A stretch of 64,000 bases of DNA. Source: CATOSP01 sp034422355 (GTDB lineage: Bacteria > Chloroflexota > Dehalococcoidia > Lucifugimonadales > UBA3495). The stretch spans positions 1 through 64,000 of the forward strand of contig DAOUJS010000124.1 in the NCBI GenBank assembly GCA_034422355.1, read 5' to 3'. Within the stretch, counting starts at the first letter, position 1; each line of letters begins with the position of its first letter. Positions 1 to 8,044 of the stretch are shown piece after piece. The translations under genes and the position numbers were made by a program. The notes below the pieces were generated by a model. The model had not been told where the DNA came from. It did no database searches and worked only from the letters and a program-made list of their open reading frames with translations.

Positions 1-262
1 CCCGCCCGGTGGGTTCCGTCCGCAACCGGGCGAAGCCGTGCTGACGCTTCTTTCGCGGCTTCTTTTCGTCCGCCGCCGCCGGCTTCTTGCGCCTGGCGGC
101 CGGTTTATGCCCCGGCATCCCGGCCCCCGGCCCGCCACCGGACAGCCGGGCTTCCAGGCTCTCGACTCGCTGGCGCAGTTCGGTGATGATCCCCTGTTGT
201 TCGGCAATGACTGCCAGCAGGGTTTCCCGGCTCGCTTGGTTCAGGTCCAGTCCCGTTTCCAT
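1..262 (-). CDS. IS66-like transposase, N-terminal part, cut by window edge
   Basis: This is the first 87 codons of a transposase that continues beyond base 1. The ATG at 262 is preceded by AAAGGAC, a good ribosome binding site. The protein begins METGLDLNQASRETLLAVIA, has a short coiled-coil stretch (residues about 12-40), then GMPGHKPAARRKK and a Lys/Arg-rich run ending KKRQHGFARLRTEPTGR. The order coiled coil, PGHKP, basic patch and HGFAR resembles the N-terminus of IS66-family transposases common in Chloroflexota and Actinobacteria. The zinc-binding and DDE parts would lie outside the window, so I cannot say whether the element is intact. No inverted-repeat end is evident in the 100 bases before the start. 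Confidence 0.65.
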   Translation of the reverse strand, partial: METGLDLNQASRETLLAVIAEQQGIITELRQRVESLEARLSGGGPGAGMPGHKPAARRKKPAAADEKKPRKKRQHGFARLRTEPTGR

Positions 263-380
263 TGTCCTTTTATGCCACAACCAGCCCACGGACGCCAGTG
301 TCTTTCAGCGGAATCGTAGAACCGCCGGCCCGGTAAATTCGCCTCATCAAGTCTGAACAGTTACACGCAAAGAGGCTGTC

Positions 381-409
381 TTGACATCACCAACGTGTAT
401 CACTAGGAT
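381..409 (+). promoter_or_regulatory. Sigma70-type promoter of the peptide importer
   Basis: The sequence shows TTGACA at 381-386, a 17-base spacer and TAGGAT at 404-409. This puts transcription start near 416, about 40 bases before the ATG at 456 of the binding lipoprotein. The -35 box coincides with an in-frame TTG that would give a longer open frame, which argues against that upstream start. Confidence 0.75.
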
Positions 410-455
410 ACGGCCATTCATCGGCGATGATTCCGATGATCTATGGAGGGATTAC

Positions 456-2213
456 ATGGTATGTAACGATTCTCGTAGCATAAGGGCCTTAGAGCTTATG
501 AAAGTCGGCTTCCTGTCTTGGGCCGCAGCGTTGGCCATATTCGCCGCGGTGGCGTGCGGAGGGGCCGCTGCGACGCCCATGGTCGTGGAAAAGGAAGTTA
601 TCAAGGAAGTCGAAGTAGAAAAAGAAGTGATCAAGGAGGTGGTGAAGGAGAAGATTGTAGTGGCGACGCCGGTTCCCGGCATCGCTGCCCCCGCTATCCG
701 CCGCGACCCCTTGGCCAAGAGCGGTGGGGTGCTCAAGACCAGGTCGGGCACTCCGGGTACCTGGGATGTCAACCAGTCTCCAAGCTCCTCGGTGTTGAGT
801 CCTGTAGGGCCAAGGCTGGAGGGCCTTATCAAGGTGAACCCCTTCGACCGCGGATTGACCATCGTGCCGGGCCTCGCCCATTCCTGGGAGGTTTCCGACG
901 ATGGGCTTCTCATAACCTTCCACCTCCGGGATGACGCCAAGTTCCATAACGGCTCCCCCGTCACACCGGATGACGTGGTAGCGTCGTGGACCAGAATCCA
1001 CAACCCGCCGGAGGGCGTGCTCAGCTACCGGAAGGACTGGTTCAGCCGTATCAAGGAAGTCAAAGCAGTGGACGACCTGACGGTGCAATTCGCCTTCACG
1101 GAAACCTCGGCGGAGATACAAAGATTCATCGCCTCTGATTGGAACGCCATTTTCCCCAAGGCAGTGCTGGACGAGTACAACAATGACCTGAAAACCTACG
1201 TCATGCACCCGGCAGCCGGCCCGTTCCAGATGGCGGAGCTCAAGGCAGGAGAGTTGATCCGGTACGAGAAGTTCCAGGACTACTGGAACGAGGGTCTGCC
1301 ATATCTTGACGGAATTGAATTCCATATACTGGGAGCGGGTCGATTCGCCGCATTCTTAGTGGGCCAGTTGGACACTCTTCAGGTCAACAACCCGGTGGAC
1401 TATCAGCTGGCCCTGGACAAGGGCATCCAGGGCGAGAAGGCTATAGTCCCCATCGTCCACGCGATTTACTTCAACCTCCAGGTCGAGCCGTTTGACGATG
1501 TGCGAGTCCGGAAGGCCATAGATCTAGTCATCGACCGCGACGAATGGGCTGCGGTGACCGCGGATCTGACAACCCCGGCCAAGGGCAGATGGGCGCCGCC
1601 GGGGAACGCATACGCACTGTCGGATTCGGAGTTGAGCAAATTACCGGCGTTCAACCCTGACCGGGAAGCCCGGATTACTCAGGCGAAGGCCTTGCTGTCT
1701 GAAGCAGGCCATCCCAATGGTTTCAAATCCGACATGACCACGGGGAGCCCCCAACACGTGGTGGTACACGCGGAGTTCGTACAAGCCGTGCTTAAGGACA
1801 CGCTGAACATTGACCTAAGCCTTGAAACCCTGGACTGGTCGGTCTGGATAGCGCGAGCCAAGGAACAGCAGTTCAGCATTACCAGCGGCGCTCAGTTCAC
1901 AACTTTGCACGATCCCTCTGACTTTATGAACGTGTTCTGGCGTACCGGAGGTGCACAGAACTGGAGCGGATGGTCCAATGCAGAGTTCGACGCCATCATG
2001 GACCAAGTGGACACTGAACTCGATCCCCTCAAGCGGAAAGAGTTGGTGCATCAGGCATTCGACGTCTTGGACCGGGAAATTCCTCAGATGACCGGCGGCT
2101 GGGAGGTCGACGGACACATGTGGTGGCCCTATGTCAAAGGATTCCCCAGCCGGGGCCCCGCTCTCGGCAGGTATGTGTACTTCGACCGGCAAACGCTCTG
2201 GCTTGACCGATAA
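456..2213 (+). CDS. Oligopeptide ABC transporter substrate-binding lipoprotein (SBP family 5)
   Basis: This is a solute-binding protein of the DppA/OppA type, expected to sit lipid-anchored outside the membrane and deliver peptides or similar ligands to the two permeases downstream. The ATG at 456 has GGAGGG just upstream and lies behind the promoter at 381-409. The frame is open upstream but only through the promoter. An N-terminal hydrophobic segment ends in a lipobox (AAVACGG), followed by a Lys-Glu-Val-rich linker seen on many Chloroflexota lipoproteins. The body carries the family 5 pattern: GGVLKT, LEGLIKVNP, LRDDAKFHNGSPVTPDDVV and DVRVRKAIDLVIDRDEW. It is about 585 residues, normal for the family. 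The substrate cannot be read from sequence. Confidence 0.9.
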   Translation: MVCNDSRSIRALELMKVGFLSWAAALAIFAAVACGGAAATPMVVEKEVIKEVEVEKEVIKEVVKEKIVVATPVPGIAAPAIRRDPLAKSGGVLKTRSGTPGTWDVNQSPSSSVLSPVGPRLEGLIKVNPFDRGLTIVPGLAHSWEVSDDGLLITFHLRDDAKFHNGSPVTPDDVVASWTRIHNPPEGVLSYRKDWFSRIKEVKAVDDLTVQFAFTETSAEIQRFIASDWNAIFPKAVLDEYNNDLKTYVMHPAAGPFQMAELKAGELIRYEKFQDYWNEGLPYLDGIEFHILGAGRFAAFLVGQLDTLQVNNPVDYQLALDKGIQGEKAIVPIVHAIYFNLQVEPFDDVRVRKAIDLVIDRDEWAAVTADLTTPAKGRWAPPGNAYALSDSELSKLPAFNPDREARITQAKALLSEAGHPNGFKSDMTTGSPQHVVVHAEFVQAVLKDTLNIDLSLETLDWSVWIARAKEQQFSITSGAQFTTLHDPSDFMNVFWRTGGAQNWSGWSNAEFDAIMDQVDTELDPLKRKELVHQAFDVLDREIPQMTGGWEVDGHMWWPYVKGFPSRGPALGRYVYFDRQTLWLDR

Positions 2214-2240
2214 CAGTCAGGCGCAGAGCCATTTCGATTC

Positions 2241-2267
2241 GGGGCTGCCGAAGACTTCGGCAGCCCC
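2241..2267 (+). terminator. Strong hairpin between binding protein and permeases
   Basis: A perfect 13-bp inverted repeat (GGGGCTGCCGAAG and its complement) is separated by one base. No T-run follows. It lies 28 bases after the binding-protein stop and 79 bases before the first permease. It could partly terminate transcription or protect the 3' end of the upstream message, giving more binding protein than permease. That role is inferred. Confidence 0.6.
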
Positions 2268-2345
2268 GGCAACAATTTGTAACATAACGCTGAAGCTGAT
2301 GGTAAAAGCAGACCTCACATCCAGCGGCCGAGGAGTTTTTGCTCC

Positions 2346-3254
2346 ATGACAGGGCCACCTACTGATGCCTTGGCAACGAGCGCCAACACCGCCCGCGGTA
2401 ACGGTGCGCCGGTCGTCGGCGTTGTTGTCAGGTTCGTCAAACGCTATCCGGTCGGCGGGGCAATGGGGCTCGCCATAGTTCTGCTCATCGTTGTCGCAAT
2501 CGCGGCTCCGGTGCTTTCGCCATATGACCCGGTCCGGATAAAGGTGCTGGAGGCGAGACAGGGACCCTCGGCACAACACCTGATTGGAACCGATTACATG
2601 GGTAGGGACCTCCTGAGCCGCATCATTTACGGCGCAAGGGTGTCCCTCTTTGTTTCCTTGACTGTGGTCGTGATGAGCACAGCAATTGCGATGGCATTAG
2701 GGGTGGCCAGCGGTTACATAGGCGGCCGCTTCGATATGATTACCCAGAGGGTGATGGAGGTAATCCTGGCGTTTCCGGGCCTGGTGCTCGCTCTGGCGCT
2801 CCTGACTGCGATGGGCGCGGGGGTTATCCCAATTCTCATCGCATTGACTGTCGTGCGGATTCCCGCCACGACTCGTGTTACCCGGTCAGTCGCCATCTCG
2901 GTTAAAGAATACCCATACGTCGAGGCGGCTCGCGCAGTGGGATGCTCCCACATGCGGATCATGCTGCGCCACGTTGCCCCACAGACTGTAGCGCCCGTTT
3001 TGGTGCTTGCCACAGCTTCTTTGGGGACGGTCATTATCGCCGAAGCAAGCCTGGGTTTCCTGGGTCTCGGCATACCGCCTCCTACACCTACCTGGGGCAA
3101 CCTGCTCGGCGGGGTGGTCACGGCGACCTTTAAGCCCCTGTGGTGGCTCGTCGTCTTTCCGGGAGTTGCCATTGTAGTTACCGTCCTAGCGTTCAACCTG
3201 CTGGGCGACAACGTACGGGATGCAGTCGACCCACGCCTCAGAGGGACCACCTAG
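2346..3254 (+). CDS. Peptide ABC transporter permease, DppC/OppC type
   Basis: Inner-membrane permease of a dipeptide/oligopeptide importer. The ATG at 2346 follows GAGGAG. After about 40 cytoplasmic residues there is a first membrane helix (AMGLAIVLLIVVAIAAPVLS), then HLIGTDYMGRDLLSRIIYGAR, the usual DppC motif after helix 1. Several further hydrophobic segments follow. The cytoplasmic EAA loop is EAARAVGCSHMRIMLRHVAP (about residues 196-215), and GEASLGFLGLG-like sequence appears as AEASLGFLGLGIPPPTPTWG. The length of 302 residues is typical. It is followed two bases later by the second permease, so the pair is almost certainly co-transcribed. In most species the B subunit precedes the C subunit; here the order is reversed. 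Confidence 0.92.
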   Translation: MTGPPTDALATSANTARGNGAPVVGVVVRFVKRYPVGGAMGLAIVLLIVVAIAAPVLSPYDPVRIKVLEARQGPSAQHLIGTDYMGRDLLSRIIYGARVSLFVSLTVVVMSTAIAMALGVASGYIGGRFDMITQRVMEVILAFPGLVLALALLTAMGAGVIPILIALTVVRIPATTRVTRSVAISVKEYPYVEAARAVGCSHMRIMLRHVAPQTVAPVLVLATASLGTVIIAEASLGFLGLGIPPPTPTWGNLLGGVVTATFKPLWWLVVFPGVAIVVTVLAFNLLGDNVRDAVDPRLRGTT

Positions 3255-3256
3255 CA

Positions 3257-4213
3257 ATGCACAAATACCTTGGGCGACGATTGCTGTACGCGGTCCCTAC
3301 CGTCTTAGGCACCACGGCCCTGGTCTTCGTCGCCATGCGCATCATGCCAGGGGACATGCTCGCCGCCATGCTGGGCGAGGAAGGCGCGGGACTTCTGTCC
3401 GAGGCTGACCGCCAGATAATGTTGGCCAAGCTAGGCCTGGACAAACCGATACATATCCAGTTTCTGGTCTGGCTTTGGGACATAGTCAGACTAGATCTGG
3501 GGGAGTCCTTCTTCAAGGGCTACCCCAATGCTGAACTGCTGGCCAACAGAGGGCCGATCACGGCCCAGATAGCCATCATGTCCGTGCTCTTCGCATGGGC
3601 AGTTGGAATTCCGGTGGGCGTGCTGGCCGCGCTCAAGCGGAACAGCTTCCTGGATTACATCGCCAGATTCTCCACGATTCTGTTCCTGGCAACCCCGAAT
3701 TTCTGGCTCGCCAGTTTGGTAGTGCTGGCCTACGTGCTGGTGTTCGACTGGATGCCGCCGATGGGCGTCGTAATGCCATGGGAGGCCCCCTGGCAAAACC
3801 TTCAGATAACGATCATGCCGGCGATAGTATTGGGTTCATCGGCCTCGGCCACCATCGCACGGTTGACACGCTCGATGCTGTTGGAAGTAGTCCGGGAAGA
3901 CTATGTTCGTACAGCGAGAGCCAAGGGGCTTGGAGAGTCAGCGGTTGTCGTAGTCCACGCACTGCGCAACGCGCTGCTGCCGGTAATAACCTTGTCCGGT
4001 CTGTTGATGGGCAGCCTCTTGGGAGGCTCGGTGGTGGTGGAAGTCGCCTTCAACGTGCCGGGCTTGGGCGCAACGATGATTGAGGCAATCCGCGAGCGTG
4101 ACTTCCTGCTCGTACAGAACCTCGTGTTGATCTACGCTTTTGTGTTTATGTTCGCCAATCTGGCGGTCGACATGGCCTACGCTTGGATCGACCCTCGCAT
4201 TCACTATGAGTAG
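3257..4213 (+). CDS. Peptide ABC transporter permease, DppB/OppB type
   Basis: Second inner-membrane permease of the same importer. The ATG at 3257 lies two bases after the stop of the first permease. The encoded protein starts MHKYLGRRLLYAVPTVLGTT, the standard DppB opening with a first membrane helix, then MRIMPGD. The EAA loop reads YVRTARAKGLGESAVVVVHA (about residues 216-235), followed by LRNALLPVITLSG and GLGATMIEAIRERDF, all classic for this family. Length is 318 residues. No ATPase genes of the DppD/DppF type lie within the window, so the importer must borrow ATPases encoded elsewhere or this locus has lost them. Confidence 0.92.
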   Translation: MHKYLGRRLLYAVPTVLGTTALVFVAMRIMPGDMLAAMLGEEGAGLLSEADRQIMLAKLGLDKPIHIQFLVWLWDIVRLDLGESFFKGYPNAELLANRGPITAQIAIMSVLFAWAVGIPVGVLAALKRNSFLDYIARFSTILFLATPNFWLASLVVLAYVLVFDWMPPMGVVMPWEAPWQNLQITIMPAIVLGSSASATIARLTRSMLLEVVREDYVRTARAKGLGESAVVVVHALRNALLPVITLSGLLMGSLLGGSVVVEVAFNVPGLGATMIEAIRERDFLLVQNLVLIYAFVFMFANLAVDMAYAWIDPRIHYE

Positions 4214-4479
4214 CGGCGTATACTCGGCTCAGTCGGGGCGTCGCAAGCGGGTCAGCCAACATCGATGATTCCAGTCTTGAGCCGGAAACCAAGTCTGTGC
4301 TCATTGTTCCCATAGGCCCACTCGCCCGACACCCGGATCTCCGCATTTCCCTTGGTTTGGGCACGATAGGCCAGTCACAGCAGAATCTTGACCCCCCCAG
4401 TGGTAACAGGTCCACCATCCGCCGATTCCACTTCGGTTGCCCCTCTTGGTTCATCTCCAGCATCGCTAGTAGTCTGCCA
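4214..4479. other. Gene-free stretch downstream of the permeases
   Basis: I see no intact gene here. On the minus strand a short open stretch (roughly 4400 down to 4250) reads KGNAEIRVSGEWAYGNNEHR and then LGFRLKTGIIDVG before a stop, with a stop just upstream in the same frame. It looks like the end of a decayed gene, but I do not recognise the family. Confidence 0.4.
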
Positions 4480-4640
4480 CTATTGTATTGATGGGTATAG
4501 GGACTTGAGCTTGATTCGGGCGTCCCCGGTGGTGAAGCGCCACTGGGCCTGAATTGCATCGCGGTTTCGCCAGCTCTCCCAAGCCCAAGTCTGCGAATGA
4601 GAATATCCTGTCCGGGATTTTCCTGTCCGGCAACGGACCT
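4480..4640 (-). pseudogene. Relic of an IS630-family transposase, C-terminal end
   Basis: Reading leftward, a short frame gives AWESWRNRDAIQAQWRFTTG followed by DARIKLKSLYPSIQ and a stop at 4480-4482. The AWE..RN, WRFTT.DARIKLK.LYP pattern is the C-terminal signature of a common IS630-family transposase. Immediately upstream, in another frame, RKIPDRIFSFADLG resembles the stretch that normally precedes it, so the fragment is also frameshifted. Nothing else of the transposase is present. It abuts the truncated DUF2075 gene on the opposite strand, suggesting the insertion removed that gene's start. Confidence 0.6.
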
Positions 4641-5803
4641 TTGATCAACGTTGTGCGCGAAGCTATAGTCAGGAGTCAGGTCAAGAATGGCCGCAAGAGA
4701 GGTGACTGTCAGCATGAAGCCAGCACCTTTATTCAAAACGTGCACAACTTCTTGCGGCATCACTTGGAACGGCCCGAGGAACTTCCACACGAAAATGTGG
4801 TGGTTTTCGACGAAGCCCAAAGGGCATGGGACAGCACTCAGATGGCCCGCAAACGCGGTATAAGTTCATCGGAAGCTTCACTTTTGTGTGAGGTGATGGA
4901 GCGTTTGCCTAACTGGGCAGTGATTGTCGCTCTTGTCGGTGGTGGCCAGGAGATATTCTTGGGCGAAGCGGGTCTAGGCGAATGGGGACGGGCCCTGCGG
5001 GATCGGCCTGTCCCCTGGCGAGTGATCGCTTCTCCGGAAGTTCTCGTTGGTGGAGAAAGCGTGGCCGGACACAGGCTGTTCGACGGCGGCGTTCCCGCGA
5101 ATGTCTCCTTCATGGAAGAGCCCCTAGCACATCTAGACGTCGTGGTTCGTAATCACCGTGCGCAGCGGTGGACTGAATGGGTCAACGAGTTTCTGGCCTT
5201 TCGCCTCGACATCGCACGACCGCATTTCCCTGCGACGGAAGAGTTTCCCTGCTTTGTAACTCGTGACCTGGCGACCGTACGTGCTTGGCTGCGAATGCAC
5301 CATCAGTTGGACACGGAAGATAGGACTGGTTTCGTGGCTACCTCTAAAGACTTCAGATTACGCGCTGAGGGCATAGAACGAGCTACCCAGTTTCTTTCCA
5401 ATTACTCTTTTGACAAGTGGTTCCTTGAGACTCACTATGACCCTCGATCCAGTTACTATTTGGAAGTGGCCGCATCGGAATTCGAGTGTCAGGGACTGGA
5501 GCTGGACTGGGTAGGCCTGTGTTGGGGACTTGATCTGACACCATCCGAAGTCGGGAACGCCTGGGACTATCGTAAATTTCGCGGCGCCCGTTGGCAAAAT
5601 GTCCAGCAGAAGGCCGAGCGCGCCTTTACGCTCAATAGATACCGGGTCTTGTCATCAGGGTGCCCAACGGCGACTCTAACGACCTCACTCGTGACCCAGC
5701 ACGATTTGATCGGGTGTACGATGTACTCCGAGGAGCCGGAGTGCCGGAGTTGGACCCGGACTACGATGATGAGTGGGCTAGAGTATTAGGGGCCAGTATG
5801 TAA
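4611..5803 (+). pseudogene. DUF2075 (Schlafen-type) ATPase/helicase, truncated and frameshifted
   Basis: This is what remains of a DUF2075 protein, a superfamily I helicase-like ATPase. Recognisable parts are FLSGNGPLINVVREAI, FIQNVHNF, the Walker B stretch VVVFDEAQRAW, VALVGGGQEI and ASEFECQGLELDWVG. The N-terminal Walker A (GxGKS/T) and everything before FLSGNGPL are missing, replaced by the IS630 relic. Near 5650, after NRYRV, the expected LLTRARQG segment is gone and the frame changes. The proper C-terminus continues in another frame as VPNGDSNDLTRDPARFDRVY and ends VLGASM before the TAA at 5801-5803. A start-loss plus a frameshifting deletion make it non-functional. The family is often found near restriction or defence genes, but none adjoins it here. 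Confidence 0.75.
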
Positions 5804-6027
5804 CTGAGCGTTTCGGATAGAAATAATTCCGGGTATGTTCAGATACTTGACAAGGGTAAGCTTTCGGCCAAAGGGCTGGACTCCCCAACTGCGGGTGTAG
5901 TGAAGGCACGCTTATTTCGACATTGGTTCTCTTTCATAGCCGGTTGTTTGTGCCTTCGCGCAAGGCCGGGAAGAAGAGAATCCGAGGTGGTCAGAATCGG
6001 GGAGCCAGTTCTGGCTACAGTACATGA

Positions 6028-6101
6028 TGGCTGGGGATCCAGGATTCGAACCTGGGATACCTGATCCAGAGTCAGGCGTCTTACCGCTAGACTAATCCCC
6101 A
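6028..6101 (-). tRNA. tRNA-Gln (CTG anticodon), CCA encoded
   Basis: Reading leftward from 6101, the acceptor stem TGGGGAT pairs with ATCCCCA. The D-arm GTCT/AGAC, the anticodon stem CCTGA/TCAGG with loop CTCTGGA (anticodon CTG) and the T-arm CCAGG-TTCGAAT-CCTGG are all present. The discriminator is G and CCA is encoded. The U1-A72 pair is typical of glutamine tRNA. Upstream, 5804-6027 contains no recognisable gene. Confidence 0.95.
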
Positions 6102-6229
6102 GCGGAGAGAGAGAAAGCCGGTGGGGGAGACGGCAAACGCCGGGCGGCGCTTGCGGTAATATCCTGATTCAATGTTAGATTCCAGACTCCGCCTGTGTCA
6201 AGCGCAGCACATAACCGCATAGGGCCAGT

Positions 6230-7204
6230 CTACCCCTGCCCCACAGGACCTTCCTGGCCAGCGCCGGCTGACTCTTCCTCCCGCATGGCGGGTCGCAGCA
6301 GCAGGTCGTAGCAGGCCGCGCCCACAGGCCCGCCGGCCAGTGGCCCGGCGATGTACGCCCAGAATCCCGACGACGGGCCGGGGATGGCGATTTCGCCCCA
6401 CCCGGCGAAGAAGGCCACTATGCGCGGGCCGAAGTCCCGGGCCGGGTTCCATCCTCCCATCGTCAGAGGGGCGAACACGCTGATGATCGCCGCCACTGTC
6501 CCCCCGATCAATACCGGGGCCAGGAACTTCACCGGCAGGCTGCTGTTGCGCCGGTCCACCAGCGCGAATATCACCAGGACCAGCACGGCAGTCCCCACTC
6601 CCTCTATCACTGCCGCCACCGGGGCGGACACCAGGGCCCGGGCCGCCTCGTCGGTGCCGACCATCGCCGGATTGGGGAAATACTCCCCGAACAGCATCCC
6701 CGATAGCTGGCTTCCGGGTTCACCCCGGACCAGCCCGTTTTGCGACTCGAAACGCTCGATGAACCGTCCGTAGACCGCCAGCACGGTCAGACCGGCAAGG
6801 ACGCCCCCGGCAAGCTGGGACACCCAGTAGGGCAAAATCCGGGAGAAGGGAAACTCGTCCCGGCGGAAGATGGCGAAGGCCAGCGACACCGCCGGGTTCA
6901 GGTGCGCGCCGGAGATGGCCGCCGTAACGTAGATGGCCAGGGTAACGCCCAGCCACCAGACCACCGCCACCTGCCACAGGCCCGCCTGCGCACCCGACAG
7001 CACCGCCGCCGCCACTACCCCCGTGCCGATGGTCACCATCAGGTAGACGCCGACCACCTCGGCAAGGCACGACTGGAGCAGTCTCAAGACGGGACGGGCA
7101 GACTGTTTGGAGTGAAATCCGTCTGGGGAAACGGTTAAATGTGCCTTCGGGGCAGGACTCGGACCCGCGGTCTTCCTTCTGCTGCGTGCAACCCGTTCAG
7201 CCAC
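6230..7204 (-). CDS. aqpS: MIP-family channel (aquaglyceroporin), likely arsenite channel
   Basis: A six-helix major intrinsic protein. Both pore half-helix motifs are visible: SGAHLNPAVS (about residues 98-107) and GGWNPARDFGPR (about 258-269), so the two NPA boxes are intact. The Asp after the second NPA box (NPARD) is the usual mark of glycerol-type channels rather than strict water channels. The predicted start is a GTG at 7204 that overlaps the end of arsR by 8 bases, and no clear Shine-Dalgarno sequence is seen, so translation is probably coupled. Pairing with a Cys-type ArsR matches the arsR-aqpS arrangement known from Sinorhizobium meliloti, where the channel lets arsenite leave the cell down its gradient. 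The arsenite role is inferred from context. Confidence 0.85.
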   Translation of the reverse strand: MAERVARSRRKTAGPSPAPKAHLTVSPDGFHSKQSARPVLRLLQSCLAEVVGVYLMVTIGTGVVAAAVLSGAQAGLWQVAVVWWLGVTLAIYVTAAISGAHLNPAVSLAFAIFRRDEFPFSRILPYWVSQLAGGVLAGLTVLAVYGRFIERFESQNGLVRGEPGSQLSGMLFGEYFPNPAMVGTDEAARALVSAPVAAVIEGVGTAVLVLVIFALVDRRNSSLPVKFLAPVLIGGTVAAIISVFAPLTMGGWNPARDFGPRIVAFFAGWGEIAIPGPSSGFWAYIAGPLAGGPVGAACYDLLLRPAMREEESAGAGQEGPVGQG

Positions 7205-7589
7205 AGTTGCAATTGCTGCCGCACAGGGCCTGGGCCGGCAGTTCGCGGCGTCCGGTTATATCGCTCAACAGAGATTGCATCCGGGAGAACACGGGAGGGT
7301 TGATGGAGTAGTAGAGCCAGCGGGCGTCGTGGAACCCCCGGCGCACCTGTATCAGCCCCGACTCCCGCAGCTTGCGCAGATGGTGGGCCAGCAGGCTGGG
7401 GGAAAGCCCCATCCGCTCCTCCAGGTCGCAGACGCACAGCTCGCTTTCCAGCAGCAGCCGGAATATCCGCAGCCGGTTCGGCTGTCCCAGCACGGCCAGG
7501 TATCCGACAATCACGTCATCGTCCGCGCCGGTATCGACGCGCGGCGTCCGGGGGGACTCGATGACGGCTAACGGTATGACAGCGCTCAA
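7197..7589 (-). CDS. arsR: ArsR/SmtB-family metalloregulator
   Basis: Winged-helix repressor that leaves DNA on binding As(III) or a similar ion. The recognition part reads ELCVCDLEERMGLSPSLLAH then HLRKLRESGLI. The Cys-Val-Cys pair is the arsenite ligand motif of classic ArsR proteins, although the usual third Cys (CVCDLC) is Glu here. The C-terminus is Cys-rich (CGSNCNCG) and may add ligands. A longer frame opens with TTG at 7622, but that codon lies inside the operator. A TTG at 7589 preceded by GAAAGA (spacing about 6) fits better and gives 130 residues. The gene is first in a two-gene unit with the channel and is probably autoregulated. Confidence 0.88.
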   Translation of the reverse strand: MSAVIPLAVIESPRTPRVDTGADDDVIVGYLAVLGQPNRLRIFRLLLESELCVCDLEERMGLSPSLLAHHLRKLRESGLIQVRRGFHDARWLYYSINPPVFSRMQSLLSDITGRRELPAQALCGSNCNCG

Positions 7590-7617
7590 TGTTCTTTCGC
7601 AGGTGTGGGCAATATAG

Positions 7618-7662
7618 TTCAACTATCATTGAAATAATATAGCGCATCGGATACAAAATCAA
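7618..7662 (-). promoter_or_regulatory. arsR promoter with ArsR operator
   Basis: On the minus strand, TTGATT (7662-7657), a 17-base spacer and TATTAT (7639-7634) form a good sigma70 promoter. Directly downstream is a perfect inverted repeat TTCAA-N6-TTGAA (7618-7633), which covers the expected transcription start. ArsR-family operators often have this TTCAA/TTGAA half-site layout. The arrangement predicts repression by blocking initiation. Confidence 0.78.
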
Positions 7663-7910
7663 CCCGGCGGCAAAGAAGTCAGTTCACTCGGAGGCGGCTG
7701 TCCCATTCCAGTTCTTCCCTTGCGCGCTGTATGAACATGCGGCATATCGTCATGCGGTCCTCCGGGTTGGCCGCGCCGGGCGGGGCAATTGGGCTGTCAA
7801 TTCCTGCGCTCCAATTCGGGCGAGGAGTACGCTTAACTCGGTTATACCATCGTCTCTGGGACCTTATATTCGAAGAGTTCCCATGCCGCCAACTCCCCCA
7901 GTCTCCAAAC
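7663..7910. other. Intergenic stretch without a supported gene
   Basis: A minus-strand frame from about 7951 to 7679 ends in IQRAREELEWDSRLRVN, which looks protein-like, but it has no ribosome binding site, no family match I recognise, and overlaps the likely promoter of the next gene. I do not call a gene. Confidence 0.3.
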
Positions 7911-7940
7911 TTGACAATAACGGCCATTCTGTACCAGAAT
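7911..7940 (+). promoter_or_regulatory. Possible promoter of the alpha/beta hydrolase gene
   Basis: A consensus TTGACA at 7911-7916 is followed after 18 bases by CAGAAT at 7935-7940. The -35 box is perfect but the -10 box is weak. It would give a leader of about 100 bases before the ATG at 8045. Confidence 0.4.
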
Positions 7941-8044
7941 CGGCCTTGCATTAAAGCATTTCACAGGGGTCTCATGGGCGGCGGTTCGCGTCCACCATGA
8001 GGCCACGTCACGAGTAACGAAAAGACTGAAATGGGGTGGGTTGT

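Noticed and set aside
7679..7951. Possible small minus-strand gene between arsR and the hydrolase
   Set aside because: No ribosome binding site or recognisable family, and it overlaps a good -35 box and leader of the next gene.
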